Source: Phocaeicola vulgatus ATCC 8482 (GTDB taxonomy: Bacteria; Bacteroidota; Bacteroidia; Bacteroidales; Bacteroidaceae). Taken from it: 64,000 bases of DNA. The position numbers were made by a program, and so were the translations under genes. The stretch spans positions 2,852,001 through 2,916,000 of the forward strand of contig NC_009614.1 of NCBI RefSeq assembly GCF_000012825.1, written 5' to 3'. Positions 1-7,945 of the stretch are shown here, piece after piece. Below the pieces are notes generated by a model. That model was not told the origin of the DNA. It saw only the letters and a program-made list of their open reading frames with translations, and searched no databases. How positions within the stretch are numbered: the first letter of the stretch is position 1; the number at the start of each line of letters is the position of its first letter.

Positions 1-246
1 ACTGTCCGTTATTCCTTGACTGATGAGTGAGGTGATTGTGACTAAACTGCGGTCACGAAGACCGAGTTGCTCGGTGCGGCTCCACACTTCTCCAAAAAGA
101 ATGTCGTCATTAAGTTCTGCGAATTTAGGAGCAAATGTTCCTAATTGGTCGCGTCCTGCTGTCTGTTTGATCTTTTTTTGTGCCATACTGGTTGTTGTTA
201 AAATACTGAATATTAAAAGTAAAATGACTTTGTTCATAGCGTTCAT
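1..246 (-). CDS. carboxymuconolactone decarboxylase-like secreted protein (partial, 3' end outside window)
   Basis: Reading leftwards from the ATG at 246 (a second in-frame ATG lies at 237) gives 82 codons without a stop, running off the window edge. Residues 1-21 form a hydrophobic signal peptide ending near SMA-Q. The mature part begins with a GRDQLGTFAPKF-like stretch and continues EVWSRTEQLGLRDRSLVTI, which is the start of the AhpD/carboxymuconolactone-decarboxylase alpha-helical domain. The CxxC or His residues that would tell a redox-active AhpD type from a decarboxylase type lie beyond the edge, so function is open. The signal peptide points to export to the periplasm. It lies downstream of the GH20 gene on the same strand, but a large inverted repeat separates them. 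Family assignment is fairly secure; substrate is unknown. Confidence 0.75.
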   Translation of the reverse strand, partial: MNAMNKVILLLIFSILTTTSMAQKKIKQTAGRDQLGTFAPKFAELNDDILFGEVWSRTEQLGLRDRSLVTITSLISQGITDS

Positions 247-370
247 ATTTTAAGTCTTTCAATATAAATTCTATGTACAAAAGTATGGAGTTGAAAAAAA
301 TAAGATTGTACCCGGATTACAGATTTTTATACCATTTTTCCTGTTTCGTTTGTTGTGCTTTTTAAAATGA

Positions 371-445
371 AATTCCATTGTCATCCGGCTAAGTTTTCAA
401 TCAGGAAATAGAAAACAAGGTTTTGAGCCGGATTACAATGGAATT
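371..445. repeat. long imperfect inverted repeat, probable terminator or processing hairpin
   Basis: Twenty-base arms at 371-390 and 426-445 are complementary except for one position, enclosing about 35 bases that contain a smaller GTTTTC/GAAAAC hairpin. It lies between the stop of the GH20 gene and the start of the next leftward gene, where a terminator is expected. The arms end in A/T-rich bases, but there is no long T run on either strand. Confidence 0.6.
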
Positions 446-470
446 CAATTCTCCTTATATAAATAGGTAA

Positions 471-2894
471 TTAATAGATTTCTATTTCGTCCAAAGCTAT
501 TGTGCTGGGTACCTCGCTTTTATCATGAGGGCTATAGCAATCAATTCCATTGCGTATTTTACCTCCGCTTGTAAATTCTATTTTTACCTTCACCGCTTCT
601 TGTGCCGGAAATTCTATTTCTTCATCGAAGCCTCTGAACGTATTTTCTTTGATATCGTAAGTGAATTCTTTTTCGGCTACTTTCTCGAATTTGTTGTCTA
701 AAGAGGAAACATAGACTACAGCTTTGCTCACCGGCAATATTCCACCTGCTGCATTATACAATGTACCGAATCTGATTTTACGGATAGTGGCTTTCTCAAA
801 GTCTACTATAAAAGTAACTTTGTCATTATTGTCTGGGCTGATACCTACCCACGGGGTGGAGGAGGCATTATTTCCACGTTTTCCATTGGTCAGTCCTAAA
901 GTCACAGTGTCTGCGCCCAATATATCATTTTCTCCTAAAATATCACCTTTCATACCTTTGGGTTCGGGCATGATTTCATATTTTTTCCCACTGATTAAAT
1001 TCTTGTAAAGCTGTTTATGAGTAACCTTACCGATTTGTTTGCCGTTAACGAAAGCAGCGGCTTTCAAGTCGTATGTGCCGTCCAATGGGAATGGACGATT
1101 GTATAAGTTGGCATGTATGGATGGTTGCTCACCATGAGTCGTATAATAGATTTGTGCTCCCGGATAGAATGTTTCCAGCTCTACATTCAGTACACCTTCT
1201 TGGGTAGCACGGGTGTTGATATTTACATCAAAGAAGTTGAGGCAAGGTTTTACGCCCATTGCTTCCAGACGTTGGAAGTCTTCAACCATGCGGTTGCAGA
1301 ATGAAGTAAAATTCTTTTTCTTCATCGGAGTCCAGCCGGTTTCGGATATAGCGATCAGGCGTGGGAAGATTTGATAATCACGGTTATCCTCAGTTGGCAT
1401 ATATTCTGCCCAGCAATTGGCCTGTACACCAATGATGTGCTGTTTTACCAAACTGTCTGCATCAGCCGGTACAGGATTATAGCTGTATGTCTTTTTCAGT
1501 GTGTTGTATCCACCGATAGTAACAGGAGCTATTTCCGGTTCTTCCTGGTAATGGTCAAGGTAAGCGTAAGGATTAGGAGTCATAATAGCATCATGTCCGG
1601 CTTTGGCTGCGGTCATTCCGCCTTCCACACCACGCCATGACATCACTGTGGCGTTGGGGGCAAGCCCTCCTTCCAGTATTTCATCCCAACCGATGATATT
1701 ACGTCCTTTGCTGTTCAGGTATTTTTCCACACGGCTTACGATATAACTTTGTAATTTCTCTTCTTTCGTATGCTTTCTTCCGTCTACGGGATTGGGAGTG
1801 ATGTCATTTTCCAATCCCAGTTCACGTATCAGTTTTTGACAATGTTCACATTGTTCCCAGGCTGTTTTAGGACATTCATCACCACCTATATGTATATAAG
1901 AGCTTGGGAATAATTCCACCACTTCGTCCATGACTCCTTCCATAAACTGGAAGAAGGTGTCGGTAGGGCAGAATACTTGGTCAAACACACCCCATAATTT
2001 GCAAACTTCGTAGGTGCTGTCCGGAGTACAGGACAATTCAGGGTAGGAAGCGATAGCGGCCAAGGCATGTCCAGGTAACTCTATCTCCGGAATGACAGTG
2101 ATATATTTGCTTTGAGCGTATGCAACGACTTCTTTTATTTCGTCTTGTGTGTAAAAACCTCCGTGGGGCTTGCCGTCATATTTGAATGGGTAATGGGTAT
2201 AGAAATAATCCACCATGGTTTCTGAACGTTGAGAGCCGATCTCAGTCAGTTTGGGGTATTTTTTGATTTCAATTCTCCAGCCTTGGTCGTCTGTAAGGTG
2301 CCAGTGGAAGGTGTTCATTTTATGTGCAGCCAATACATCTATGAATTTTTTGATATAATCTATAGATGCGAAATGGCGGCATACATCCAGCATGGCTCCG
2401 CGATAGCGGAATGTTGGGGCGTCTTCTATTTCAACGCAAGGTACACTCCATTCGGCATTACGTGCTCTTTCTTTACAATAGACATCCACCGGCAACAGTT
2501 GATACAGGGTCTGTAATCCATAGTAAAAGCCGTTAGGCGCCGATGCGGTAATTTTTATCAGTTGAGGGGTGACCGATAACTTGTAGGCTTCTTTTTCCAT
2601 CCCCGGAATGCTGTCAAAAACAATGGAGGGTACATTTTCATGTAACTCGTCAGTCGGTTTCAGCTTGAGACCGGCTATATCCAGGAGAGTGGTTGACAGG
2701 CCGGAAGCAATGTGTTTCACTTCTTGTGAGGCGTTAACGACGATAGGAACATCACTGTTCAGGTAAAAACGTCCCTGCTGCTCGCTCATGGTAACAGGCA
2801 ATGGAACTACATTGTACTCATTGATTACTTCTTTCATTTGGCATCCACACATTAATAACCCAACGAAAAATACTGGCAGACTCTTTTTCTTCAT
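471..2894 (-). CDS. GH20 beta-N-acetylhexosaminidase, surface or periplasmic lipoprotein
   Basis: Predicted family 20 glycoside hydrolase that removes terminal beta-linked GlcNAc or GalNAc by substrate-assisted catalysis. The 807-residue protein starts with a lipoprotein signal (LLMCGC, lipidated Cys near 16-18), then an N-terminal GH20b domain (about 25-155) and the catalytic TIM barrel (about 160-530). The hallmark HIGGDE motif ends with the catalytic Asp339-Glu340 pair; HWHLTDDQGWR lies near 197. After the barrel comes a chitobiase C-terminal-like sandwich (about 590-650, with the YYTTHGEQPS stretch) and a discoidin-like beta-sandwich to the end. Length and order fit Bacteroides hexosaminidases acting on host glycans. 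It is divergent from the NagX-like acetyltransferase gene, with a 200-base shared promoter region. Linkage specificity cannot be read from sequence. Confidence 0.93.
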   Translation of the reverse strand: MKKKSLPVFFVGLLMCGCQMKEVINEYNVVPLPVTMSEQQGRFYLNSDVPIVVNASQEVKHIASGLSTTLLDIAGLKLKPTDELHENVPSIVFDSIPGMEKEAYKLSVTPQLIKITASAPNGFYYGLQTLYQLLPVDVYCKERARNAEWSVPCVEIEDAPTFRYRGAMLDVCRHFASIDYIKKFIDVLAAHKMNTFHWHLTDDQGWRIEIKKYPKLTEIGSQRSETMVDYFYTHYPFKYDGKPHGGFYTQDEIKEVVAYAQSKYITVIPEIELPGHALAAIASYPELSCTPDSTYEVCKLWGVFDQVFCPTDTFFQFMEGVMDEVVELFPSSYIHIGGDECPKTAWEQCEHCQKLIRELGLENDITPNPVDGRKHTKEEKLQSYIVSRVEKYLNSKGRNIIGWDEILEGGLAPNATVMSWRGVEGGMTAAKAGHDAIMTPNPYAYLDHYQEEPEIAPVTIGGYNTLKKTYSYNPVPADADSLVKQHIIGVQANCWAEYMPTEDNRDYQIFPRLIAISETGWTPMKKKNFTSFCNRMVEDFQRLEAMGVKPCLNFFDVNINTRATQEGVLNVELETFYPGAQIYYTTHGEQPSIHANLYNRPFPLDGTYDLKAAAFVNGKQIGKVTHKQLYKNLISGKKYEIMPEPKGMKGDILGENDILGADTVTLGLTNGKRGNNASSTPWVGISPDNNDKVTFIVDFEKATIRKIRFGTLYNAAGGILPVSKAVVYVSSLDNKFEKVAEKEFTYDIKENTFRGFDEEIEFPAQEAVKVKIEFTSGGKIRNGIDCYSPHDKSEVPSTIALDEIEIY

Positions 2895-2947
2895 AATAAA
2901 TCTGTGTTAAGTTTTTAAATAAAGGGGGTATAGAAATTCTTTTTGGA

Positions 2948-2955
2948 CAAAAATA
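2948..2955 (-). promoter_or_regulatory. -7 promoter element for the GH20 gene
   Basis: Reading leftwards this is TATTTTTG, matching the Bacteroidetes TAnnTTTG -7 consensus, 54 bases before the start codon. No clear TTTG -33 box is seen at the expected distance. Confidence 0.5.
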
Positions 2956-3027
2956 GCAATAAAAACGGAATAAACATGTTTTTCAGAGAGATTAATATGT
3001 TTACAATATAAAAATATTTTTCACAGA

Positions 3028-3062
3028 TTTGTTTCTTTATTGCTAATAGAATGCTATCTTTG
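3028..3062 (+). promoter_or_regulatory. promoter for nagX-like/sigma operon
   Basis: TTTG at 3028-3031 and TATCTTTG at 3055-3062; the spacing of 23 is slightly long for the consensus. The start codon at 3095 is about 32 bases downstream. Confidence 0.55.
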
Positions 3063-3094
3063 TCCGAGTTAACCAATTTATTAATCTAACACGC

Positions 3095-4186
3095 ATGACA
3101 GCAAATACCCCCAAACGGTTGCTTGCTCTTGACATATTGAGAGGCATCACTATTGCAGGCATGATTCTTGTAAATAACCCCGGTTCATGGGGGTATGTGT
3201 ATACTCCGTTGGAGCATGCCGCCTTTAACGGGTTAACCCCTACCGATCTCGTTTTTCCTTTTTTTATGTTCATTATGGGAATATCCACTTATATTTCTTT
3301 GCGGAAATATAATTTTACTTATTCTCATGCTACATTACGGAAGATTGTGAAACGTACAGTCGTTATTTTTTGTATCGGTCTATTTTTGAATCTTCTGGCC
3401 AAATCGGTTTTTACACATCATCTGAATTTTGAAGAGTTGCGTTATTTAGGAGTCATGCAACGGCTTGCTATAGGATACGGTGTGACTAGTCTGGTTGCTA
3501 TAACGGTGAAGCATAAATATTTTCCCGCTATCATTTTGGTAACTTTGGCCGTCTATTTTCTTTTATTGGCTATGGGAGACGGCTTTAACTTGTCGGCCAC
3601 TAATATAGTGGCCCGTTTTGATGTATGGGCATTGGGTACATCCCACATGTACCATGATGGTGGAATGGCGTTTGATCCGGAAGGACTATTGAGTACGCTT
3701 CCTGCGGTGTGCCATGTAATGGTAGGGTTTTATTGTGGAAAGTTATTGTTTTCTGCTAAAGATAATGACGAGAAGATACAACGATTGTTTTTGGTGGGTA
3801 CTATTCTCACATTTGCTGGCTTTTTGTTAAGTTACGGCTGCCCTATCAATAAGAAAGTGTGGTCGCCTACTTTTGTCATTACAACCTGCGGATTGGCATC
3901 CAGCTTTTTGGCTCTGCTTATCTGGATCATTGATATAAAAGGCTATCAAGGTTGGTGTGTTTTTTTCCGGTCGTTCGGAGTGAACCCTTTGTTTATCTAT
4001 GTGTTTGCGGAAATAATGGGGATTCTATTGGGCGCTACGGGGGCAAGTGTCTTTATTTATGAAAAGGTACTGGTTCCGGTGTTGGGAAATTATCCCGGTT
4101 CATTAGCCTATGCTTTGTTGTATGTATTATTTTGTTGGAGTATTGTTCATATTTTATACAAGAAAGGTATTTATGTCAAGATCTAA
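3095..4186 (+). CDS. HGSNAT/NagX-like membrane N-acetyltransferase (DUF5009/COG4299 family)
   Basis: A 363-residue, very hydrophobic protein with about ten membrane segments. The N-terminus RLLALDILRGITIAGMILVN and the following PTDLVFPFFMFIMGIS are typical of the family that includes human heparan-alpha-glucosaminide N-acetyltransferase and bacterial NagX. In the lysosomal member, acetyl groups cross the membrane from acetyl-CoA to a terminal glucosamine, which then becomes a substrate for a hexosaminidase. The divergent GH20 hexosaminidase gene makes a similar division of labour plausible here, though that is inference. The ECF sigma gene follows 24 bases downstream, so both are probably cotranscribed. 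The start is supported by the promoter 32 bases upstream. The acceptor sugar is unknown. Confidence 0.82.
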   Translation: MTANTPKRLLALDILRGITIAGMILVNNPGSWGYVYTPLEHAAFNGLTPTDLVFPFFMFIMGISTYISLRKYNFTYSHATLRKIVKRTVVIFCIGLFLNLLAKSVFTHHLNFEELRYLGVMQRLAIGYGVTSLVAITVKHKYFPAIILVTLAVYFLLLAMGDGFNLSATNIVARFDVWALGTSHMYHDGGMAFDPEGLLSTLPAVCHVMVGFYCGKLLFSAKDNDEKIQRLFLVGTILTFAGFLLSYGCPINKKVWSPTFVITTCGLASSFLALLIWIIDIKGYQGWCVFFRSFGVNPLFIYVFAEIMGILLGATGASVFIYEKVLVPVLGNYPGSLAYALLYVLFCWSIVHILYKKGIYVKI

Positions 4187-4210
4187 AAACGGAAACAGAA
4201 AATTAGTTAA

Positions 4211-4771
4211 ATGAAAGAGACGAAGAATGTTTTTATGTCAGAACTGACGGAGGTGTTTAGCAAACGTCAGCAACAGTTTGTTCAGTTTGCTTACTCGTAT
4301 GTCAGGAACAGGGAAGAGGCTGAGGATATTGTAATGGGGGCTTTTACTAATGTATGGGAGCACCGGAATGAGTTACAGGAGGATACCAATATTTCTGCGT
4401 TGCTGTTGACTGCCATAAAAAATCGTTCATTGAATCATTTGCAACACTTGGAGGTACGTATGCGTGCCGAGCAGCATATAGGAGATATGCGGCAGAAAGA
4501 ACTGGCTTTGCGTATCTCGACTTTGGAGGCTTGTGATCCCGATAAATTGTTTTGTGATGAGATTCAAGCTTTGGTGCAGGAAGCCATTAGTGAATTGCCT
4601 CCTACAAGCAGGGAGGTGTTTATTTTGAGCCGGATGAAAAATTTACCGAACAAGGAAATTGCTTTGCGGCTGGATATTTCTGTAAAGACTGTAGAATTTC
4701 ATATCACCCGGTCGCTGAAACAGTTGCGGGTGCAGCTGAAGGATTATCAGTTTCTTTGGAGTTTTTTATAA
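4211..4771 (+). CDS. ECF-type RNA polymerase sigma factor without adjacent anti-sigma
   Basis: The 186 residues carry region 2 (about 20-85: FVQFAYSYVRNREEAEDIV, then VFTNVWEH-like core-binding helix) and region 4 (about 125-180: ELPPTSREVFILSRM, then the recognition helix NKEIALRLDISVKTVEFHI). The Bacteroides expansion family of sigma-70 factors is normally paired with a FecR anti-sigma gene and a SusC receptor. Here the next gene is convergent and unrelated, and the gene before is the NagX-like acetyltransferase, so no partner is visible. It may be regulated only through cotranscription with that gene. A strong hairpin begins immediately at the stop codon. Confidence 0.88.
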   Translation: MKETKNVFMSELTEVFSKRQQQFVQFAYSYVRNREEAEDIVMGAFTNVWEHRNELQEDTNISALLLTAIKNRSLNHLQHLEVRMRAEQHIGDMRQKELALRISTLEACDPDKLFCDEIQALVQEAISELPPTSREVFILSRMKNLPNKEIALRLDISVKTVEFHITRSLKQLRVQLKDYQFLWSFL

Positions 4772-4810
4772 AACAAGACCATGTCTCAGTTATTTGGACA
4801 TGGTCTTGTT
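4772..4810. terminator. bidirectional terminator between sigma factor and OmpP1-like gene
   Basis: Perfect 14-base inverted repeat, AACAAGACCATGTC at 4772-4785 with its complement at 4797-4810, 11-base loop, T-rich on the right and A-rich on the left. It separates two convergent genes and serves both. Confidence 0.88.
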
Positions 4811-4829
4811 CTTATTTCATATACAGGAA

Positions 4830-6185
4830 TCAGAAACTATAATCTGCACTTAAACCGAACACTTTGTTGGTACGGCTATATACATTTGTTCCGGGTAGTC
4901 CGGTTCCGTTATAGTTGGTTGATTTTTTTGTATAATCCTCATAATTAGTCCACATATAACCAACATTTAAATAGAGGTGTTTGTTCATCTTTATTTTGGC
5001 TCCGACTCCCAAAGAGTAAGAATCACAAGAAAAACTGGTGTCTGATTGATAGTTATCTGATAGTCCGTAGTCAGTGATTTGTCCACCACAGCTGAGAGTT
5101 AGTTGCTTGGTTACATCAAATTCAATACCTGCCAAGTATTCATTGGTTCCTTTAGTCAGATATTTTTGTTTGCCGTTTGCCATACCTGCATTTTTGTCAT
5201 CATAAAAATGATATTCTACAGAAGCGCGAAGTACCGGAAGGAATTCGTAGGCGGCTGCGATAGAGAGCATGGCTGGAATATCATTGGGAGTATTCACACC
5301 GTGTTCGTAGGGGGCTACCATATCTTTGGCACTGGGTGGATATTGTAAGTTCTTTGTATTGTTTTCGATATTCAAGTTGGTCTTGAATTCATATTTGGCA
5401 CCAATGTTCAGTTTACCCAGTTTAGCATCTACACCGATAACAGGAGTAAGTCCCCAGCCGGTTTGGTCACAGTCTAGAGCAAGAGGCAACAGGTTTGTGT
5501 CTGTTCCTTTTACAATAGCGTTCAGAAAGCCTTTGTAGCCACCGGTAAAGTAGTTCATTCTACCTCCACCGAATACGGAAAGCCATTCGGTAGCTTTATA
5601 GGATAATCCCAGCTGCAAAGAGTAAATATATTGTTTACCGTCCATGGCACTTGTTATATCATACATATCAGGAGTTATAACCGTAGGTTTTTCTGCTTTT
5701 AAACCTTCTTGAAAAATACCTGCCATAGCTGAGGCGTCGAACATAGGCAGTCCGTCATCAAAAGACGCCTTTCCACCTCCGGCAGTGATGGCGAAGAATC
5801 CTGAAATTGTCCACTCACCTTTTTTATATGCGGCGAAGAGGCTGGGGATAACCGGTGCGGCGGCTGTTCCTTCGTAATATTTTTCAAAAGGCTTGTCTGC
5901 AACAGTAGGACCTGTGGCGTTAACGCCATTGTATGTCATAAAACTGGCATCAATATTTCTAGTCTGATAAGCGCTCTGAATGCTCAATCCTACATGGAAT
6001 CCGTCTTTGGGCAAGAAAGCCAGGCCGGCAGGATTAGATAAAGCACCGTCTATTTCTGTTGTAGCACCACGAGATAGCATACGGAGAAAAGCTGCATGTT
6101 GATTTGTATTGGTTAAAATACCTCCTGCGAAAGTTGAATTTGAAACGATTAGTGTCGCTGCACTAATTAATAATAGTTTCTTCAT
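4830..6185 (-). CDS. OmpP1/FadL/TodX-family outer-membrane transporter
   Basis: A 451-residue beta-barrel protein with a signal peptide (residues 1-21, cleavage after STFA). The mature N-terminus GGILTNTNQHAAFLRMLSRG, followed by SNPAGLAFL, matches the FadL hatch region, in which an asparagine-rich plug precedes a 14-strand barrel. Alternating aromatic and polar strands continue to a C-terminal Phe (GLSADYSF), the usual signal for the barrel-assembly machinery. Family members take up long-chain fatty acids or other hydrophobic compounds across the outer membrane. The ligand is not predictable. The gene stands alone between a terminator and its own near-consensus promoter. Confidence 0.9.
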   Translation of the reverse strand: MKKLLLISAATLIVSNSTFAGGILTNTNQHAAFLRMLSRGATTEIDGALSNPAGLAFLPKDGFHVGLSIQSAYQTRNIDASFMTYNGVNATGPTVADKPFEKYYEGTAAAPVIPSLFAAYKKGEWTISGFFAITAGGGKASFDDGLPMFDASAMAGIFQEGLKAEKPTVITPDMYDITSAMDGKQYIYSLQLGLSYKATEWLSVFGGGRMNYFTGGYKGFLNAIVKGTDTNLLPLALDCDQTGWGLTPVIGVDAKLGKLNIGAKYEFKTNLNIENNTKNLQYPPSAKDMVAPYEHGVNTPNDIPAMLSIAAAYEFLPVLRASVEYHFYDDKNAGMANGKQKYLTKGTNEYLAGIEFDVTKQLTLSCGGQITDYGLSDNYQSDTSFSCDSYSLGVGAKIKMNKHLYLNVGYMWTNYEDYTKKSTNYNGTGLPGTNVYSRTNKVFGLSADYSF

Positions 6186-6213
6186 TTATTACTTGATTTT
6201 TTGTTTGCGGGCG

Positions 6214-6244
6214 CAAAGGTAGGATAAAATAACACACGGGCAAA
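6214..6244 (-). promoter_or_regulatory. consensus promoter of the OmpP1-like gene
   Basis: On the minus strand TTTG (6244-6241), 19 bases, then TACCTTTG (6221-6214): an exact match to the Bacteroidetes sigma-ABfr consensus. The start codon lies 28 bases downstream. Confidence 0.85.
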
Positions 6245-6486
6245 CCTTTTGTGCAATTATTTGTGTCGTCTATTGAAAAAATCAACTGTTTCAACAGAAA
6301 CTATTTGCCTGGATGATGAATATCCTTTTTTTATTTGTGTGATTGATTGGTAGGAACTGTGGAATGAGGGAGCATGCTGATGCTTTTGTGATATATTTGT
6401 TCCGGCACGCCTGTCCGCTAAGTAAATTCCTGGTCTGTTTACAGTTTCTTCACTCCATTCAGAACACCGGATTGAAAAGAATGTAG

Positions 6487-6494
6487 TATCTTTG
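6487..6494 (+). promoter_or_regulatory. -7 promoter element for the MATE gene; decides the start codon
   Basis: TATCTTTG overlaps the TTG at 6492. Transcription would begin near 6500, which rules out the TTG as a start and favours the ATG at 6510 or 6525. Confidence 0.65.
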
Positions 6495-6509
6495 CAACTC
6501 TTTTACTCA

Positions 6510-7847
6510 ATGCAAAAAAAATATATGTATACCAACAAAGAAATATGGAACGTAAGTTATCCGATTTTTCTCGGATTATTGGCGCAAAACATTATCAATG
6601 TGACAGATACTGCTTTCCTGGGCAGGGTAGGAGAAGTCGAGTTGGGAGCTTCCGCCATGGGTGGATTGTTTTATATCTGTGTCTTCACTATTGCTTTCGG
6701 TTTTAGTGTCGGTTCACAAATCTTGATTGCTCGTCGTAATGGAGAAGGACGTTACAAAGATGTGGGTCCCGTAATGATACAGGGAGGGACATTCTTGCTG
6801 GGATTGGCGGTGCTCATGTTTGGGCTGACACATCTTTTGGCCCCATCCATTGTCCGCTTGCTCATTTCATCTGATTCCATTTTTGATGCTACCATGGAAT
6901 TTCTCAACTGGCGTATTTGGGGCTTTTTCTTCGCCTTTGTCAACGTGATGTTCCGTGCGCTGTATATTGGTATTACACGTACTAAGGTGCTGACAATGAA
7001 TGCAGTGGTCATGGCATTGGTGAATGTGCTGTTGGACTATATTTTGATTTTCGGTAAGTTTGGAATGCCGGAGATGGGGATTAAAGGAGCAGCTGTCGCT
7101 TCGGTGATGGCTGAAGCCGCTTCATTGGCTTTTTTCTTGATTTATACCTACGCAAAGGTGGATTTTAAGAAATTCGGCTTGAATCACTGGCAGAAGATTG
7201 ACTTTTCTTTATTGGGAAAAATTCTGAGTATTTCGTGTTTTACCATGATACAATATTTTTTGGCCATGGCTACTTGGTTTGTCTTTTTCATCGCGATAGA
7301 ACGGTTGGGTCAACGCGAGCTGGCGATTGCCAATATCGTGCGTAGTATCTATATTGTGATGCTCATTCCGGTTCAGGCATTGTCTACTACTACCAATTCA
7401 TTGGTCAGCAATCTGATTGGTGCGGGGGGGATAACCCATGTCATGCGTTTGATTTGGCGTATAGCCCGGATGTCGTTTCTCATTATGGTGGTCTGTGTGG
7501 CGGTGGTGGTGCTTTTTCCTCATGCCATGCTTTCGGTTTACACCAACGAACCGGCGTTGCTGGTAGAGTCTGTGCCTTCGTTGTATGTCATTGCCGGAGC
7601 GATGATTATTGCATCAGTGGCGAATATTTATTTCAATGCCATTTCGGGAACTGGAAATACGCAGGCTGCTCTGATACTTGAAATGGGGACTTTGGTATTC
7701 TACGCCCTTTACATTCTATGGATAGGCATGGTGGTGAAAGCACCGGTTTCTGTTTGTTTTTCTATAGAGGTGGTGTACTATAGTTTGTTACTGCTTAGCA
7801 GCATTATTTATTTGAAAAAAGCAAAATGGCAGAATAAAAAGATATAA
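6510..7847 (+). CDS. MATE-family multidrug/sodium antiporter
   Basis: Predicted inner-membrane exporter of the multidrug and toxic compound extrusion family, driving drug or metabolite efflux with a Na+ or H+ gradient. About 445 residues with twelve hydrophobic segments in two six-helix halves; the first helix carries the conserved PIFLGLLAQNIINVTDTAFLG pattern. The second half begins near FTMIQYFLAM. The start was chosen downstream of the -7 promoter element at 6487-6494; the ATG at 6525 (MYTNKEIWN) is an equally good alternative, making the protein five residues shorter. The C-terminus is lysine-rich and cytoplasmic. A separate promoter precedes ffh, so the two are not necessarily coupled. 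Substrate unknown. Confidence 0.9.
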   Translation: MQKKYMYTNKEIWNVSYPIFLGLLAQNIINVTDTAFLGRVGEVELGASAMGGLFYICVFTIAFGFSVGSQILIARRNGEGRYKDVGPVMIQGGTFLLGLAVLMFGLTHLLAPSIVRLLISSDSIFDATMEFLNWRIWGFFFAFVNVMFRALYIGITRTKVLTMNAVVMALVNVLLDYILIFGKFGMPEMGIKGAAVASVMAEAASLAFFLIYTYAKVDFKKFGLNHWQKIDFSLLGKILSISCFTMIQYFLAMATWFVFFIAIERLGQRELAIANIVRSIYIVMLIPVQALSTTTNSLVSNLIGAGGITHVMRLIWRIARMSFLIMVVCVAVVVLFPHAMLSVYTNEPALLVESVPSLYVIAGAMIIASVANIYFNAISGTGNTQAALILEMGTLVFYALYILWIGMVVKAPVSVCFSIEVVYYSLLLLSSIIYLKKAKWQNKKI

Positions 7848-7864
7848 GGTTCATAAGTTTTTTG

Positions 7865-7872
7865 TATTTTTG
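7865..7872 (+). promoter_or_regulatory. -7 promoter element for ffh
   Basis: TATTTTTG, 74 bases before the ffh start. No good -33 box at the right distance. Confidence 0.5.
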
Positions 7873-7945
7873 CACCCTGTTGTTATTCTGAAGGTTAGTA
7901 AAGAAGGACAGGCAATCATAATTTGTAATTTATAATTAAATATAT

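Larger units (their letters stand above)
6186..6509. other. divergent intergenic region with promoters only
   Basis: 324 bases between the OmpP1-like and MATE genes. It holds the leftward promoter at 6214-6244, a rightward -7 element at 6487-6494, and a second rightward TATATTTG at 6392-6399. A short CTGTT/AACAG hairpin lies near 6285. No coding potential was seen. Confidence 0.6.

Noticed and set aside
6492..6509. TTG start adding six residues to the MATE protein
   Set aside because: The TTG lies inside the TATCTTTG -7 promoter element, so it would not be on the transcript.
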